DNA from: JABURQ01 sp029243145
GTDB taxonomy: Bacteria; Planctomycetota; Planctomycetia; Planctomycetales; Planctomycetaceae
Direction: 5' to 3'
Assembly: GCA_965660145.1 (NCBI GenBank)
Contig: CBFHYX010000012.1
Location: 86,202 to 150,201 of the forward strand
Length of the DNA stretch: 64,000 nucleotides
In this document: piece after piece, positions 41,912 to 50,574 of the stretch
Layout of the letters: every line of letters begins with the position of its first letter
How positions within the stretch are numbered: the stretch's first letter is position 1
The notes under the pieces: generated by a model
The model's database searches: none
What the model saw: the letters and a program-made list of their open reading frames with translations, nothing else
Told to the model about the DNA's origin: nothing
Position numbers and translations under genes: made by a program

Positions 41912-43087
41912 ATGAAACTTACAAGACCAGTAAAAGTGATCGCGTGCCTTCTAGCGTTGGCCCTGCTGTTCTTCACGCAGAACCCCACACAAGCCTGTCC
42001 ATTTTGCTCGGCTCCTTCGCTGACCCTGAGCGAACAAATGCAGCAAGCCGATGCGGTTCTCCAGATCGCCTATGTGAGTGCTAAAAAAGGAGAGACCGGC
42101 GAGGCCGGCAGCACCACGTACAAATTCACCAAAATCGTCAAGGCTCCCGAAGGATTGCTGAAGCAGGGAGACTCACTGGTCCTCCCCGCCTATCGATCAG
42201 CCAGTAAAGGCGAACTCTTCCTGCTCACAGGAACACAAACCGCCTCAATGGAGTGGGCAGCACCGCTTGATGTTTCCCAGCAAGCCTTCGACTACATTGT
42301 GAACGCACCTGGCCCTGATGCCTCTTATGAGAAGCGATTGCCGTATTTCCTTGAGTATCTCGAAAATCAGGACGAAGTGATTTCTAACGATGCTTACGGC
42401 GAATTTGCCAATGCTCCCTACGAAGAGATTGCAAAAGTCTCTGATAAAATCTCCACCGTAAAAGTGCGACAATGGGTAGCCGACAAAAAAACGGTCCCCA
42501 CTCGACTCGGTCTCTACGGCTTATTGCTCGGACTGGCCGGAAATGAAACGGACGCCAAAGTGATGCTGGCGAAGATCAACGAACCGACTCAAGATTTTCG
42601 GCTCGGAATTGACGGCATCATGTCGGGATATCTGATGATTGCGAAGTCGGACGGTTTGAAAGAGATGGAAAAGTCCAAGCTCAAATCAAAAGACGTCCCC
42701 TTCTCCGAAACTTATGCCGCCATGCAGGCTCTGCGGTTTATGTGGAAATACGAGCCGGGAACAATCCCGAAAGAAGATTTGCGAGCCGCCATGCGTGTTC
42801 TTTTAGAACGCCCTGAGCTTGCGGATTTGGTCATCGCCGATTTGTCGCGTTGGGAAGACTGGGAAGTCACCGACCGCCTGATTGCCATGTATGACGAAGA
42901 AGACTTCAGCATCCCCTCCATCAAACGCGCCATTATTCGGTTCCTACTGGTTTGTTCCTCAGAGACCACAGTGTCGGCTGGCGAGTCGCCCGAAGAAGCC
43001 ACCAAAGCGGCCAAGGCATTGGAGGAAATTCAGGAGAAAGACCCGAAGATCTACCGAGATGCTAAACGTTTCTTCCGGCTGAGGTAA
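41912..43087 (+). CDS. secreted CPFC-motif protein, paralog 1
   Basis: A 391-residue secreted protein. The mature N-terminus starts with ACPFCSAPSLTLSEQ (CPFC at 29-32) directly after the signal peptide. An N-terminal domain (about 30-125; ADAVLQIAYVSAKKG, TTYKFTKIVKAPEG, GELFLLTG) is beta-rich and recalls netrin/TIMP-like modules. A long alpha-helical region follows (about 130-390), with repeats of a DNAYGEFANAP and DLSRWEDWEV style resembling HEAT-type helical repeats. I do not recognise a named family beyond planctomycete hypothetical proteins. It is the first of three tandem paralogs. AGGAG about ten bases upstream supports the start. Confidence 0.8.
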   Translation: MKLTRPVKVIACLLALALLFFTQNPTQACPFCSAPSLTLSEQMQQADAVLQIAYVSAKKGETGEAGSTTYKFTKIVKAPEGLLKQGDSLVLPAYRSASKGELFLLTGTQTASMEWAAPLDVSQQAFDYIVNAPGPDASYEKRLPYFLEYLENQDEVISNDAYGEFANAPYEEIAKVSDKISTVKVRQWVADKKTVPTRLGLYGLLLGLAGNETDAKVMLAKINEPTQDFRLGIDGIMSGYLMIAKSDGLKEMEKSKLKSKDVPFSETYAAMQALRFMWKYEPGTIPKEDLRAAMRVLLERPELADLVIADLSRWEDWEVTDRLIAMYDEEDFSIPSIKRAIIRFLLVCSSETTVSAGESPEEATKAAKALEEIQEKDPKIYRDAKRFFRLR

Positions 43088-43102
43088 GGAGAATCATTTC
43101 TC

Positions 43103-44287
43103 ATGCTCAAGGCGTCTGTCTACATTTGGGTTACTGCGCTCTTATTGTCGACCAATGTCGTGCAGGCGCAAATGTGTATTTGGAGTCGATATGTTTCCTA
43201 CTCCGAACAAATCTCCTCCAGCGACGCAGTGATTCTCTGCCAAGTCACGGCTCCCGCAGTACCGTTCAATGTACGGCATAAGCAGCGGATGAAAATTGAA
43301 GATATTATGGTCGATAAGCTCAATTCTTTTGAGCAAAGCCAAATTTTTGAATATGAATGCGAGGAGCGGTACAAACCGGGAAACTTAATTCTGCTGATGG
43401 GGTCGAAATCCGATGATGACAAAAACCAGATCAAATGGATTTCTGAGTCATTAATGACCACCGATCAATACCGATATCTCGCGAATCTCCCTCCAGCAGC
43501 GGAACCCACGAATCAACGCATCCTCTATTACTTGTCCCATCTCTGTTCCGATAATCCCAAAATCGCTCGTGACGCCTATATCATTTTACAGGATTTCCCA
43601 CTGCTTCGGGTCGCCGAAGTTTCTCTTCGACTCTCGGCCGAATCAGTTCGCCATCACCTAAAAGATCACAAAACTCATGTTTATCATTACCACTGGTATC
43701 CCCTACGACTCCACAAAGATGGAACAATAGATGATACCGCGCTGCTTCAAAAACTGATTCAAGAAAAAATTGATGTGCATACTGATGAGTCTCACGGCCT
43801 GATCGCGGGATATCTTCTCCTCTCTGTGGAAAACGCCGGAAATTGGCTCGACACGACTTATATTAATCAGCCAGCCCCTAATTTTGTTCACTCATATCAT
43901 GTTCTCAATTCTTTTGACCTCGTACTCTCGCTGACCGACGATTCTTCAACCAGAAATCGAGTTTTAGACTCTGCCCACCAAATGCTGTCGGATGAAAATC
44001 TTGCCCAATTAGTAATCACAAAGTTGGCGCATTGGCAAGATTGGTCAATTGCTGAGAACCTGTGTACGGTCTACGATGATGTCGATAAAAAAGACGTTGC
44101 ACTTCGTGGCTCCATCATGACATATTTGCTGGCTTACCAAGCTGATCATCACGAAGAAGTGTCTCTGTCGAAGACAGATCGTCTTGTCAACGAGAAGCTT
44201 CACGAAATCCGCCGCAAGCACCCTAATCTCTATCGACTACGAGCAAAGAGCCATGAGATCATGATTAAATCAGAGCAAAATCCATGA
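43103..44287 (+). CDS. secreted protein, paralog 2 (degenerate cysteine motif)
   Basis: A 394-residue secreted paralog of the flanking proteins: the same layout of signal peptide, beta-rich domain beginning SYSEQISSSDAVILCQV, and helical repeats with ITKLAHWQDWSIAENL equivalent to paralog 1's DLSRWEDWEV. It has diverged most: the CPFC cluster is reduced to a lone Cys (MCIWSRY, Cys25), and extra Cys and His residues appear elsewhere (LILCQV, YECEERYKPG, HVYHYHWY). It starts 15 bases after paralog 1 and overlaps paralog 3 by four bases, so the three genes are one translational unit. AAGGAG precedes the ATG. Confidence 0.75.
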   Translation: MLKASVYIWVTALLLSTNVVQAQMCIWSRYVSYSEQISSSDAVILCQVTAPAVPFNVRHKQRMKIEDIMVDKLNSFEQSQIFEYECEERYKPGNLILLMGSKSDDDKNQIKWISESLMTTDQYRYLANLPPAAEPTNQRILYYLSHLCSDNPKIARDAYIILQDFPLLRVAEVSLRLSAESVRHHLKDHKTHVYHYHWYPLRLHKDGTIDDTALLQKLIQEKIDVHTDESHGLIAGYLLLSVENAGNWLDTTYINQPAPNFVHSYHVLNSFDLVLSLTDDSSTRNRVLDSAHQMLSDENLAQLVITKLAHWQDWSIAENLCTVYDDVDKKDVALRGSIMTYLLAYQADHHEEVSLSKTDRLVNEKLHEIRRKHPNLYRLRAKSHEIMIKSEQNP

Positions 44288-45501
44288 GCATCCGCTGTCA
44301 CATTATTTTCTGCATCATCATAGCTTTATCGTCCACTGACATTTCAGCAAACTGGTGTTGTCCCGGTTGCGTGCCCACAGCCAGTGAAACACGTGCCGAA
44401 ACAGTCGCTCGTTCGGATGTGGTCTTGTTGGTTCAATGGGTCTCCTCGACCGCCAGAGATGGCGAGAATGCGGCCAACACTGTCTATCAAGTGACTCTGG
44501 TTGGTAAGGACAGCACAGAACTCTACCAACCCAAACAACTCGTCGCCCTCGATAATTATCGGGAAGCCGAGCCCGGTGATCTGTTCTTTCTCAACGGCCT
44601 CAAAAACAGCGAAGAGACCATCGATTGGGAAGCTCCCGTCGAAATCAGCGAAACGGGTTACCATTATGTAATGCAGGCACCCTCCCCCGAACTACCGCGT
44701 CACGAACGACTGCCCTACTTCGTGAAGTTTCTGGAGTTCCCGGATGATTTCATTGCCGACGATGCGTACAACGAATTCGCATTTGCCCCTTTCGAAGATG
44801 TTGTCACACTTGCCGACAAACTACCCATCGAGAAATTACGCACTTGGCTGAATAATAAAGAGACACCGCAATCGCGCATCGGACTCTATGGGATTTTACT
44901 GGGACTCTGTGGACAACCATCGGATGCCGATTTGTTGGGAGAGAAATTCTTTGAAAAGGCCGACCAATACGTTTTTGGCATGGAGGGGATTGTGACCGGG
45001 TATCTCTTCCTGACACGCGATGAGGGGCTATTGAAAATTCGTGAGAAAATTCTGGCCACCCAAGAGAAAAGTGTCGACTTTCTCTATCCCCTGATGCGTG
45101 CTTTTCGCATTGTCTGGACTTATGGAGGAGACCGCGTTCCCAAATCGGCTTTGATTTCTGCCATGCGGACATTCCTCGAACACGAACGCCTCGATGAACT
45201 GGTCATTCCCGACTTGGCACGCTGGAAAGATTGGCAACCCATCGACCTGCTCATTGAAAAATACGAAACGCATCCCGAAAAGAAACATGAATCACTGAAA
45301 CGTGCCATCATCATCTACATGATGGAATGCGCCAATCAGGAAACTGACGAAACCGGCACACCATCTCCCACCGCCGACAAAGCACAGGCATTTTTGGACA
45401 AGGTCGAGCAGGAAGATCCGATCCTGATGAAAAAAGTACGCCGCATCTATCGCGTTGAACCTCGCAAAACGCCAGAATCGGAAGAGTCACCCGCCGAATA
45501 A
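44284..45501 (+). CDS. secreted CCPGC-motif protein, paralog 3
   Basis: A 405-residue secreted paralog. After the signal peptide the mature N-terminus reads NWCCPGCVPTASE (Cys25, 26 and 29), then the beta-rich domain (SDVVLLVQWVSSTARDGE, NTVYQVTLVGKD, GDLFFLNG) and helical repeats (DDAYNEFAFAP, RIGLYGILLGLCG, VIPDLARWKDWQPIDLL). It is clearly closer to paralog 1 than to paralog 2. The start overlaps the preceding stop as ATGA. The cysteine motif differs between paralogs (CPFC, none, CCPGC), which suggests different ligands or redox roles. Confidence 0.8.
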   Translation: MSIRCHIIFCIIIALSSTDISANWCCPGCVPTASETRAETVARSDVVLLVQWVSSTARDGENAANTVYQVTLVGKDSTELYQPKQLVALDNYREAEPGDLFFLNGLKNSEETIDWEAPVEISETGYHYVMQAPSPELPRHERLPYFVKFLEFPDDFIADDAYNEFAFAPFEDVVTLADKLPIEKLRTWLNNKETPQSRIGLYGILLGLCGQPSDADLLGEKFFEKADQYVFGMEGIVTGYLFLTRDEGLLKIREKILATQEKSVDFLYPLMRAFRIVWTYGGDRVPKSALISAMRTFLEHERLDELVIPDLARWKDWQPIDLLIEKYETHPEKKHESLKRAIIIYMMECANQETDETGTPSPTADKAQAFLDKVEQEDPILMKKVRRIYRVEPRKTPESEESPAE

Positions 45502-45521
45502 CGACTCGTACGAGGATTCCG

Positions 45522-46712
45522 ATGTTTTCGCTCTCAAAGATTCAAGACGCACTTCAACAATTCGAAATCGACGTTTGGCTATTGTACGACTTTCGCGGCA
45601 GCAACGTCCTCGCTCGCCGTGTTCTCAATCTCCCCGACGACCAAATGGGTTCGCGACGCTGTTGTTACGCAATCCCTGCTGAGGGTGAGCCTATCAAACT
45701 CGTCCATCGGATCGAATCAGGAGCTTTGGATCATCTACCTGGCCGTAAAGTTGTGTATCTCAAATGGCAAGAACTGGAGGCAGGGTTCGCGGAATTGGTA
45801 GAAGGGCACAAAACGGTAGCCATGGAGTACTCGCCACGAAATGCCAACCCCTACATCTCCAAGGTTGACGCGGGTACCGTCGAGCTGATCAAAAGCCTCG
45901 GAGTCGAAGTGGTTGATTCCGGGAACTTGATCCAACTGTTCGAAGCCGTCTGGACTGAACAGCAATGGCTACAACATCTTTCCGCTGGAAAACTGTGCGA
46001 TGAAGCGTTCAACGTGGCGTGGACATTCATCGCGGAAGAAGTCCGCAACAATGGCTCTGTGGAAGAATCGGCGGTCTGCGATCAGATCATGAACCATTTC
46101 CACAGTCACAATATGACCACCTATCACCCCCCCATCGTGGGGGTCGGTCCGCATAGTGGAGATTGTCATTATGAAACTGGATCGGGCGAGAACACGTTAA
46201 TCAAAGAAGGAGATTTTGTCCTCATTGACCTTTGGGCAAAACTCGATGAGCCGAATAGCGTGTATGCCGACATGACTCGCACCGGGTTCGTCGGTGAGAG
46301 CGTCCCTGAGAAATACACCGAGATTTTCAACATCGTGGCCGCGGCACGAGACGCTGCCATCGATTATGCCAAAGTGGCTTTCGCCGAAGATCGACCGTTA
46401 CAGGGATGGGAAATCGACGATGCCTGCCGAAAGGTCATTGAAGAGGCTGGTTACGGCCAATACTACGTGCATCGCACTGGCCATAACATCGGGCAGGAAG
46501 TTCACGGCAATGGCGCTCATATGGACAACTTGGAGACTCGCGAAGAACGCCTCGTCTTGCCGATGACCTGCTTTTCTGTCGAACCGGGAATCTATCAGGA
46601 AGAATTCGGGGTTCGCAGCGAAGTGGATGTTTTTGTCGATGCTGAAAAGAATGTCCATGTGACGTACGGTGAATTGCAAACCGAAGTCGTTCCGATTCTC
46701 AAAGACTTTTGA
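45522..46712 (+). CDS. M24-family (Xaa-Pro) aminopeptidase
   Basis: A 396-residue pita-bread metallopeptidase. The metal ligands can be seen: Asp in LIDLWAKLDEPN and VYADMTRTG, His in HRTGHNIGQEVHGNG, Glu in FSVEPGIYQ and Glu in VRSEVDVFVD. The N-terminal domain (about 1-160) is the usual creatinase-like one. Such enzymes remove residues before proline or cleave creatine-like or proline-containing substrates. It starts 20 bases after the third Cys-motif paralog on the same strand, so it may be cotranscribed; any functional link is unclear. Confidence 0.9.
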   Translation: MFSLSKIQDALQQFEIDVWLLYDFRGSNVLARRVLNLPDDQMGSRRCCYAIPAEGEPIKLVHRIESGALDHLPGRKVVYLKWQELEAGFAELVEGHKTVAMEYSPRNANPYISKVDAGTVELIKSLGVEVVDSGNLIQLFEAVWTEQQWLQHLSAGKLCDEAFNVAWTFIAEEVRNNGSVEESAVCDQIMNHFHSHNMTTYHPPIVGVGPHSGDCHYETGSGENTLIKEGDFVLIDLWAKLDEPNSVYADMTRTGFVGESVPEKYTEIFNIVAAARDAAIDYAKVAFAEDRPLQGWEIDDACRKVIEEAGYGQYYVHRTGHNIGQEVHGNGAHMDNLETREERLVLPMTCFSVEPGIYQEEFGVRSEVDVFVDAEKNVHVTYGELQTEVVPILKDF

Positions 46713-46720
46713 GCAATCAT

Positions 46721-46753
46721 AAAAAAAAAAGGGGACATCACATGGATGCCCCC
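46721..46753 (-). terminator. terminator of the ThuA gene
   Basis: On the minus strand, a hairpin (GGGG...CCCC with inner CATC/GATG and an A-C mismatch between) is followed by a run of about ten T, 33 bases after the ThuA stop codon. It also lies just after the stop of the convergent peptidase gene. Confidence 0.75.
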
Positions 46754-46785
46754 TGACGTTTATGGACGAACATCAATAATCGAAA

Positions 46786-47631
46786 CTACTCACCAGCATC
46801 GGCCTTCGCTTTTTCTTCCTGCTGTTGAGAAACTTTCGGGTTCGGTTTGGCCGGAGCATCAATCAAACCGGCAGACCACAGAATCCCCTGCTTAGTGGAT
46901 TCCAGAAATGTAGGATTCGTCCAGGTACCTTCGTTATGGCCCAGGTTTGTGTAATAGACACGACCTTGTTCCCACTCTTTGGCCCAAGCGACCGCCACCT
47001 GATAGGGCTTGCTCGGTTTGCACTTCGCCATGTTCAAACTCATCAGGACATGTACTTTTTCCGGCTGCCAGTTCTTGTACTGGTAAATTTCATCCTTGAT
47101 TTCGAATTCATTCCCCCAAGGTTTCATCGCAGGAAACGAAGTGTCGTGGACACTGATCGTCACGGTCGTTCCCGATCCCCAAGGGTGCCCATTGAAAGAA
47201 CCGCCGACCATATCCCAATACGGTTTGTAATCTTTGAAGGTATCTGTTGCTGAATGAAATCCGACGAACCCGTGTCCCTTCTGTTTCAACCAATCGTTGA
47301 AGAAGTAATCGAGATCTTCTTCTTTGATGGGAAGTTTACCGGTTGTGTAGAAGAAGACGAGATCATACTTTTGCAAATTCTCTTTGGTGAAATCGGCAGC
47401 GCAGTCCTGAGAACAATGGACGGTCAGATTGCCCATCTGTTGACCGAGTTGAACCATGGCAACTTCTGCAGGAGCCAGTTCTTGGTCTTGCCGATTCACA
47501 CTACCGTGCCGAAAGCCTGCCGATTGCGTAATCATCAGCGCTTTTAATTTTTTTTGAGCATGGGCGGGCTGAATCGTAAAAGCCAGCAAAGCGACTGGAA
47601 TCAAAGCTAAAACAACATATCGTCGAATCAC
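46786..47631 (-). CDS. secreted ThuA-domain protein
   Basis: A 281-residue secreted protein with a signal peptide (residues 1-25) and a ThuA domain, a glutamine-amidotransferase-like fold common in planctomycete sugar catabolism. Seen: LKALMITQSAGFRHGSVNR, KYDLVFFYTTGKLPI, GHGFVGFHSATDTFKDYKPYWDMVGGSF and the C-terminal VYYTNLGHNEGTW. It ends in a Lys/Glu/Ala-rich tail. The start is GTG; AAGGAG lies eight bases upstream, which decides it. It is divergent from the Nudix gene. Confidence 0.9.
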   Translation of the reverse strand: MIRRYVVLALIPVALLAFTIQPAHAQKKLKALMITQSAGFRHGSVNRQDQELAPAEVAMVQLGQQMGNLTVHCSQDCAADFTKENLQKYDLVFFYTTGKLPIKEEDLDYFFNDWLKQKGHGFVGFHSATDTFKDYKPYWDMVGGSFNGHPWGSGTTVTISVHDTSFPAMKPWGNEFEIKDEIYQYKNWQPEKVHVLMSLNMAKCKPSKPYQVAVAWAKEWEQGRVYYTNLGHNEGTWTNPTFLESTKQGILWSAGLIDAPAKPNPKVSQQQEEKAKADAGE

Positions 47632-47743
47632 AAATCTTCTCCTTGAAAAAGAATGCCGTGTGTGGGGTTGGGAACTTCATTCTCTCATCATAAAATCAGA
47701 TGAGTGTAAACGCGAGCAATCTCTGAAAATGTGAGACTTCCCG

Positions 47744-48289
47744 ATGCCGACCAAAAAACAGACTTCCGCGAAAACCTCAAAGAAAAAGATTATTGGTAAA
47801 GGGCGTTTTCTGACTCTTGTCCAAGAAAACGGCTGGGAATACGCCCAACGAAACCAAGTTAGCGGAATCGTGGCCATTATTGCCGTCACACGCTATAAAA
47901 AAGTGTTATTGACCGAACAGTACCGCCCTCCCATGAAGAAACGTGTGATCGAACTCCCTGCGGGACTCGCCGGTGACACTCGCGAATTTGCTGGAGAAAC
48001 CTTGGAAACTGCCGCCAGACGCGAATTGCTGGAGGAAACCGGTTATCAATCCCGAGGGATGAAGTCGCTGTGTGGAGGTCCAATTTCGGCTGGATTCGGC
48101 ACAGAAGTCCTCACCTTCTTTCACGCCACAGGTCTGAAAAAAGTTTCTGAGGGCGGCGGAGATGATTCCGAAGACATTACGGTTCACCAAGTACCGCTGC
48201 GGACCGTGAAAAGCTGGCTACTCAAACAAGAGTCTGATACGGTTTGCATCGATCCAAAGATTTTCACTGGTCTCTATTTTGTGAAGTAG
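47744..48289 (+). CDS. Nudix hydrolase (ADP-ribose pyrophosphatase-like)
   Basis: A 181-residue Nudix enzyme. The Nudix box appears as GETLETAARRELLEETGY (about residues 84-101), preceded by LLTEQYRPPMKKRVIELPAGL, typical of ADP-ribose or nucleoside-diphosphate-sugar pyrophosphatases. The N-terminus is Lys-rich. It is cytoplasmic, probably housekeeping. It precedes the glycosyltransferase gene by 40 bases on the same strand. Confidence 0.9.
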   Translation: MPTKKQTSAKTSKKKIIGKGRFLTLVQENGWEYAQRNQVSGIVAIIAVTRYKKVLLTEQYRPPMKKRVIELPAGLAGDTREFAGETLETAARRELLEETGYQSRGMKSLCGGPISAGFGTEVLTFFHATGLKKVSEGGGDDSEDITVHQVPLRTVKSWLLKQESDTVCIDPKIFTGLYFVK

Positions 48290-48329
48290 ATTCTGCCAAT
48301 TCCCTGATTTTCTCCCTGAATGCCTTCGA

Positions 48330-49604
48330 ATGAAAATCGCCATTGTCACCGCAGGAGGAGCCGGCATGTTCTGTGGCTCATGTATGCACGACAATACTTG
48401 GGCGAAAGGTCTGCACGCAGCCGGACACGATGTCACACTACTTCCTACCTACACTCCCATCCGAGTTGACGAAGAGAATCTTAGTTCGAAACGAGTATTT
48501 CTCGGTGGCATCAATATCTATATGGAGTCAAAGTCCCGATTGTGGCATCGCCTACCGCGAGCATTGACTCGCTGGCTCGATCACCCCCGCATCCTAAAAA
48601 TGGCGTCCAAAATGAGCATCAGTAATGATGCCAAGGATCTCGGTGAACTCACACTCGCATCGCTTCAAGGAACAGACGGGCCACAAAACCGGGAAGTTGA
48701 TGAGCTGATCAATTATCTTTGTGATGACCTCAAACCGGACATCATCTGCTTCAGTAACATTCTGCAAACAGGTGTCGTTAAAACATTGCGTAAACGATTT
48801 AACGGCAAAATCTATTGTGTCTTGCAAGGTGACGACATATTCCTGAAAGACCTTCCCGAACCGTACCAATCTCAAGCGGTCTCCCTGATTTCAGATATGG
48901 ATGAACACTTCGATGGCTACATCACTCATAGCGATTACTATCGTGATTTCATGTCGAATTTTTTGAGTTTGCCAGTCGAGAAATTTCACAGACTCCCACT
49001 TGGAATTGAGTTGTCAGGACTTGATGGGAAACCTGGGGCTAAGAAGAACAGCCCATTGACCATCGGATACTTTGCACGAATATGTCCCGAAAAAGGCTTT
49101 CACCACAGCTTGGAAGCGTTTCGCCTCTTCCATGCAGAACACTCCGACTCTCGTCTTCTGATCGGTGGGTATCTTGGTTCCAAAGACCAAGCATTCTATG
49201 AACAGCAGCTTGAAAACATACGTGAACTCGGAGACGCAGTTCAATACATCGGCAGCCCTACGTCACAAGCCGCAAAAGTGGAAATCTACAAACAGTTTGA
49301 TCTCTTTTCGATGCCAACAACGTATCACGAACCGAAAGGCCTACCAGTCTTGGAAGCGTGGGCGAACGGTATCCCCGTCATTCAACCCAACCACGGCGCA
49401 TTCCCGGAAATGATCGAACGGACAAACGGAGGCTTGCTGGTAACTCCAGACAACCCGCAAGAGTTGGCCAATGCCTGGTTAAAATTAGCAGAGGATGAGG
49501 GCCAGCGAGAAGAATATTCACATGCCGGACATCGCGGTGTTCATGAGCATTTCAGCATCGAGGCGATGGTTTCAGAAACAATACGCATCTTCAGCGAAAG
49601 CTGA
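48330..49604 (+). CDS. GT4-type glycosyltransferase
   Basis: A 424-residue GT-B glycosyltransferase. The N-terminal domain opens MKIAIVTAGGAGMFCGSCM, with an unusual CGSCMHDN stretch in the first loop. The C-terminal domain carries GYFARICPEKGFHHSLEAF and the E-x7-E-type signature in YHEPKGLPVLEAW followed by GIPVIQPNHGAFPEMI. The donor and acceptor are unknown. Its stop codon abuts the stop of the convergent M28 gene in the shared palindrome TGATCA (49602-49607). Confidence 0.88.
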   Translation: MKIAIVTAGGAGMFCGSCMHDNTWAKGLHAAGHDVTLLPTYTPIRVDEENLSSKRVFLGGINIYMESKSRLWHRLPRALTRWLDHPRILKMASKMSISNDAKDLGELTLASLQGTDGPQNREVDELINYLCDDLKPDIICFSNILQTGVVKTLRKRFNGKIYCVLQGDDIFLKDLPEPYQSQAVSLISDMDEHFDGYITHSDYYRDFMSNFLSLPVEKFHRLPLGIELSGLDGKPGAKKNSPLTIGYFARICPEKGFHHSLEAFRLFHAEHSDSRLLIGGYLGSKDQAFYEQQLENIRELGDAVQYIGSPTSQAAKVEIYKQFDLFSMPTTYHEPKGLPVLEAWANGIPVIQPNHGAFPEMIERTNGGLLVTPDNPQELANAWLKLAEDEGQREEYSHAGHRGVHEHFSIEAMVSETIRIFSES

Positions 49605-50546
49605 TCACTCTCTCAATCCCGGCAGTACCTGTATCCAGTACAACAACACATCGGCGACACTCTCCAGACTTTTCGCCGAACAATTTTGTGGAGCATCTGC
49701 CGTGGTGTGCCAATAGCGGTAATCGAAGTCGATCAGGTCGGTCGTTGGTATCTTGGCAATCTCGTTAAGTGGGATATGATCGTCGAGCACTTCATGTCTT
49801 GCACGGGGAACGAACGCTCGGTTCCGTTTATCGGCGGCGGCCTGCCATACACTTTGCGTCACCTTGGGAGCGTATTTGAGACTATTGCGTTCGTAATAGA
49901 GACGCAGCGGCTTCCCGGCAATCATATCGACCAATACGCCGCATTTGTATTTGTGAGCGGGAGGATTGTCTCGATATTCGGTGGCAAAGTATTCCGATCC
50001 CAGAAAATATTTATCTCCACGATTGAAGACAAGTTCTTCTCCATCAAACAAAACCATATCAACGCCGTAGGCCACATCTAAAGCCTTGATATGATGGGCC
50101 ATCTCCATAAACAACGCGACTCCGCTCGCCCCATCATTGGCGCCGATAAATCGCCCACGAGGATTTCGGCGGTCTTGATCGGGGAATGGTCGTGTGTCGT
50201 AGTGACAACAAAGCAGGATTCGGTCTTTCTGCTCAGGATGCCAACTGATGACCATATTTTTCATCCGCACCGGTTCACCACTTAACGGGTGTGGAGCATC
50301 AAAACTTTGCTCGGCAACCTGCGCACCTAATTTTCTGAAATGATCTACGATAAGTTGCTGCTGCTTGATCATTCCCGCACTACCACTGATGCGTGGACCG
50401 ATCTCGCAAATCGTTTTCAAATATCCAAACCCTCGTGCGCCATTCACGTCTGGTGTCGCGACTTTTGAATCTTCTGCGTGGAGCAGACTCAGATACAACG
50501 AAAGAATTACGCACACCACGAGACATGGAAAGTTAGCGATTTTCAT
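49605..50546 (-). CDS. secreted M28 peptidase, glutaminyl-cyclase-like
   Basis: A 313-residue secreted zinc enzyme with signal peptide MKIANFPCLVVCVILSLYLSLLHA. Zinc ligands follow the glutaminyl-peptide cyclotransferase layout: LCCHYDTRPFPDQ, GANDGASGVALFMEMAH, MVLFDGEELVFNRGDKYFLG, VLVDMIAGK and YRYWHTTAD. The product is therefore either an aminopeptidase or an enzyme forming N-terminal pyroglutamate. A longer frame reaches 50864 inside the PEP carboxykinase gene, but 50546 gives the signal peptide. It lies 28 bases downstream of that gene on the same strand. Confidence 0.85.
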   Translation of the reverse strand: MKIANFPCLVVCVILSLYLSLLHAEDSKVATPDVNGARGFGYLKTICEIGPRISGSAGMIKQQQLIVDHFRKLGAQVAEQSFDAPHPLSGEPVRMKNMVISWHPEQKDRILLCCHYDTRPFPDQDRRNPRGRFIGANDGASGVALFMEMAHHIKALDVAYGVDMVLFDGEELVFNRGDKYFLGSEYFATEYRDNPPAHKYKCGVLVDMIAGKPLRLYYERNSLKYAPKVTQSVWQAAADKRNRAFVPRARHEVLDDHIPLNEIAKIPTTDLIDFDYRYWHTTADAPQNCSAKSLESVADVLLYWIQVLPGLRE

Positions 50547-50574
50547 CACAGCGTCTTTCTTGATTATCATACGC

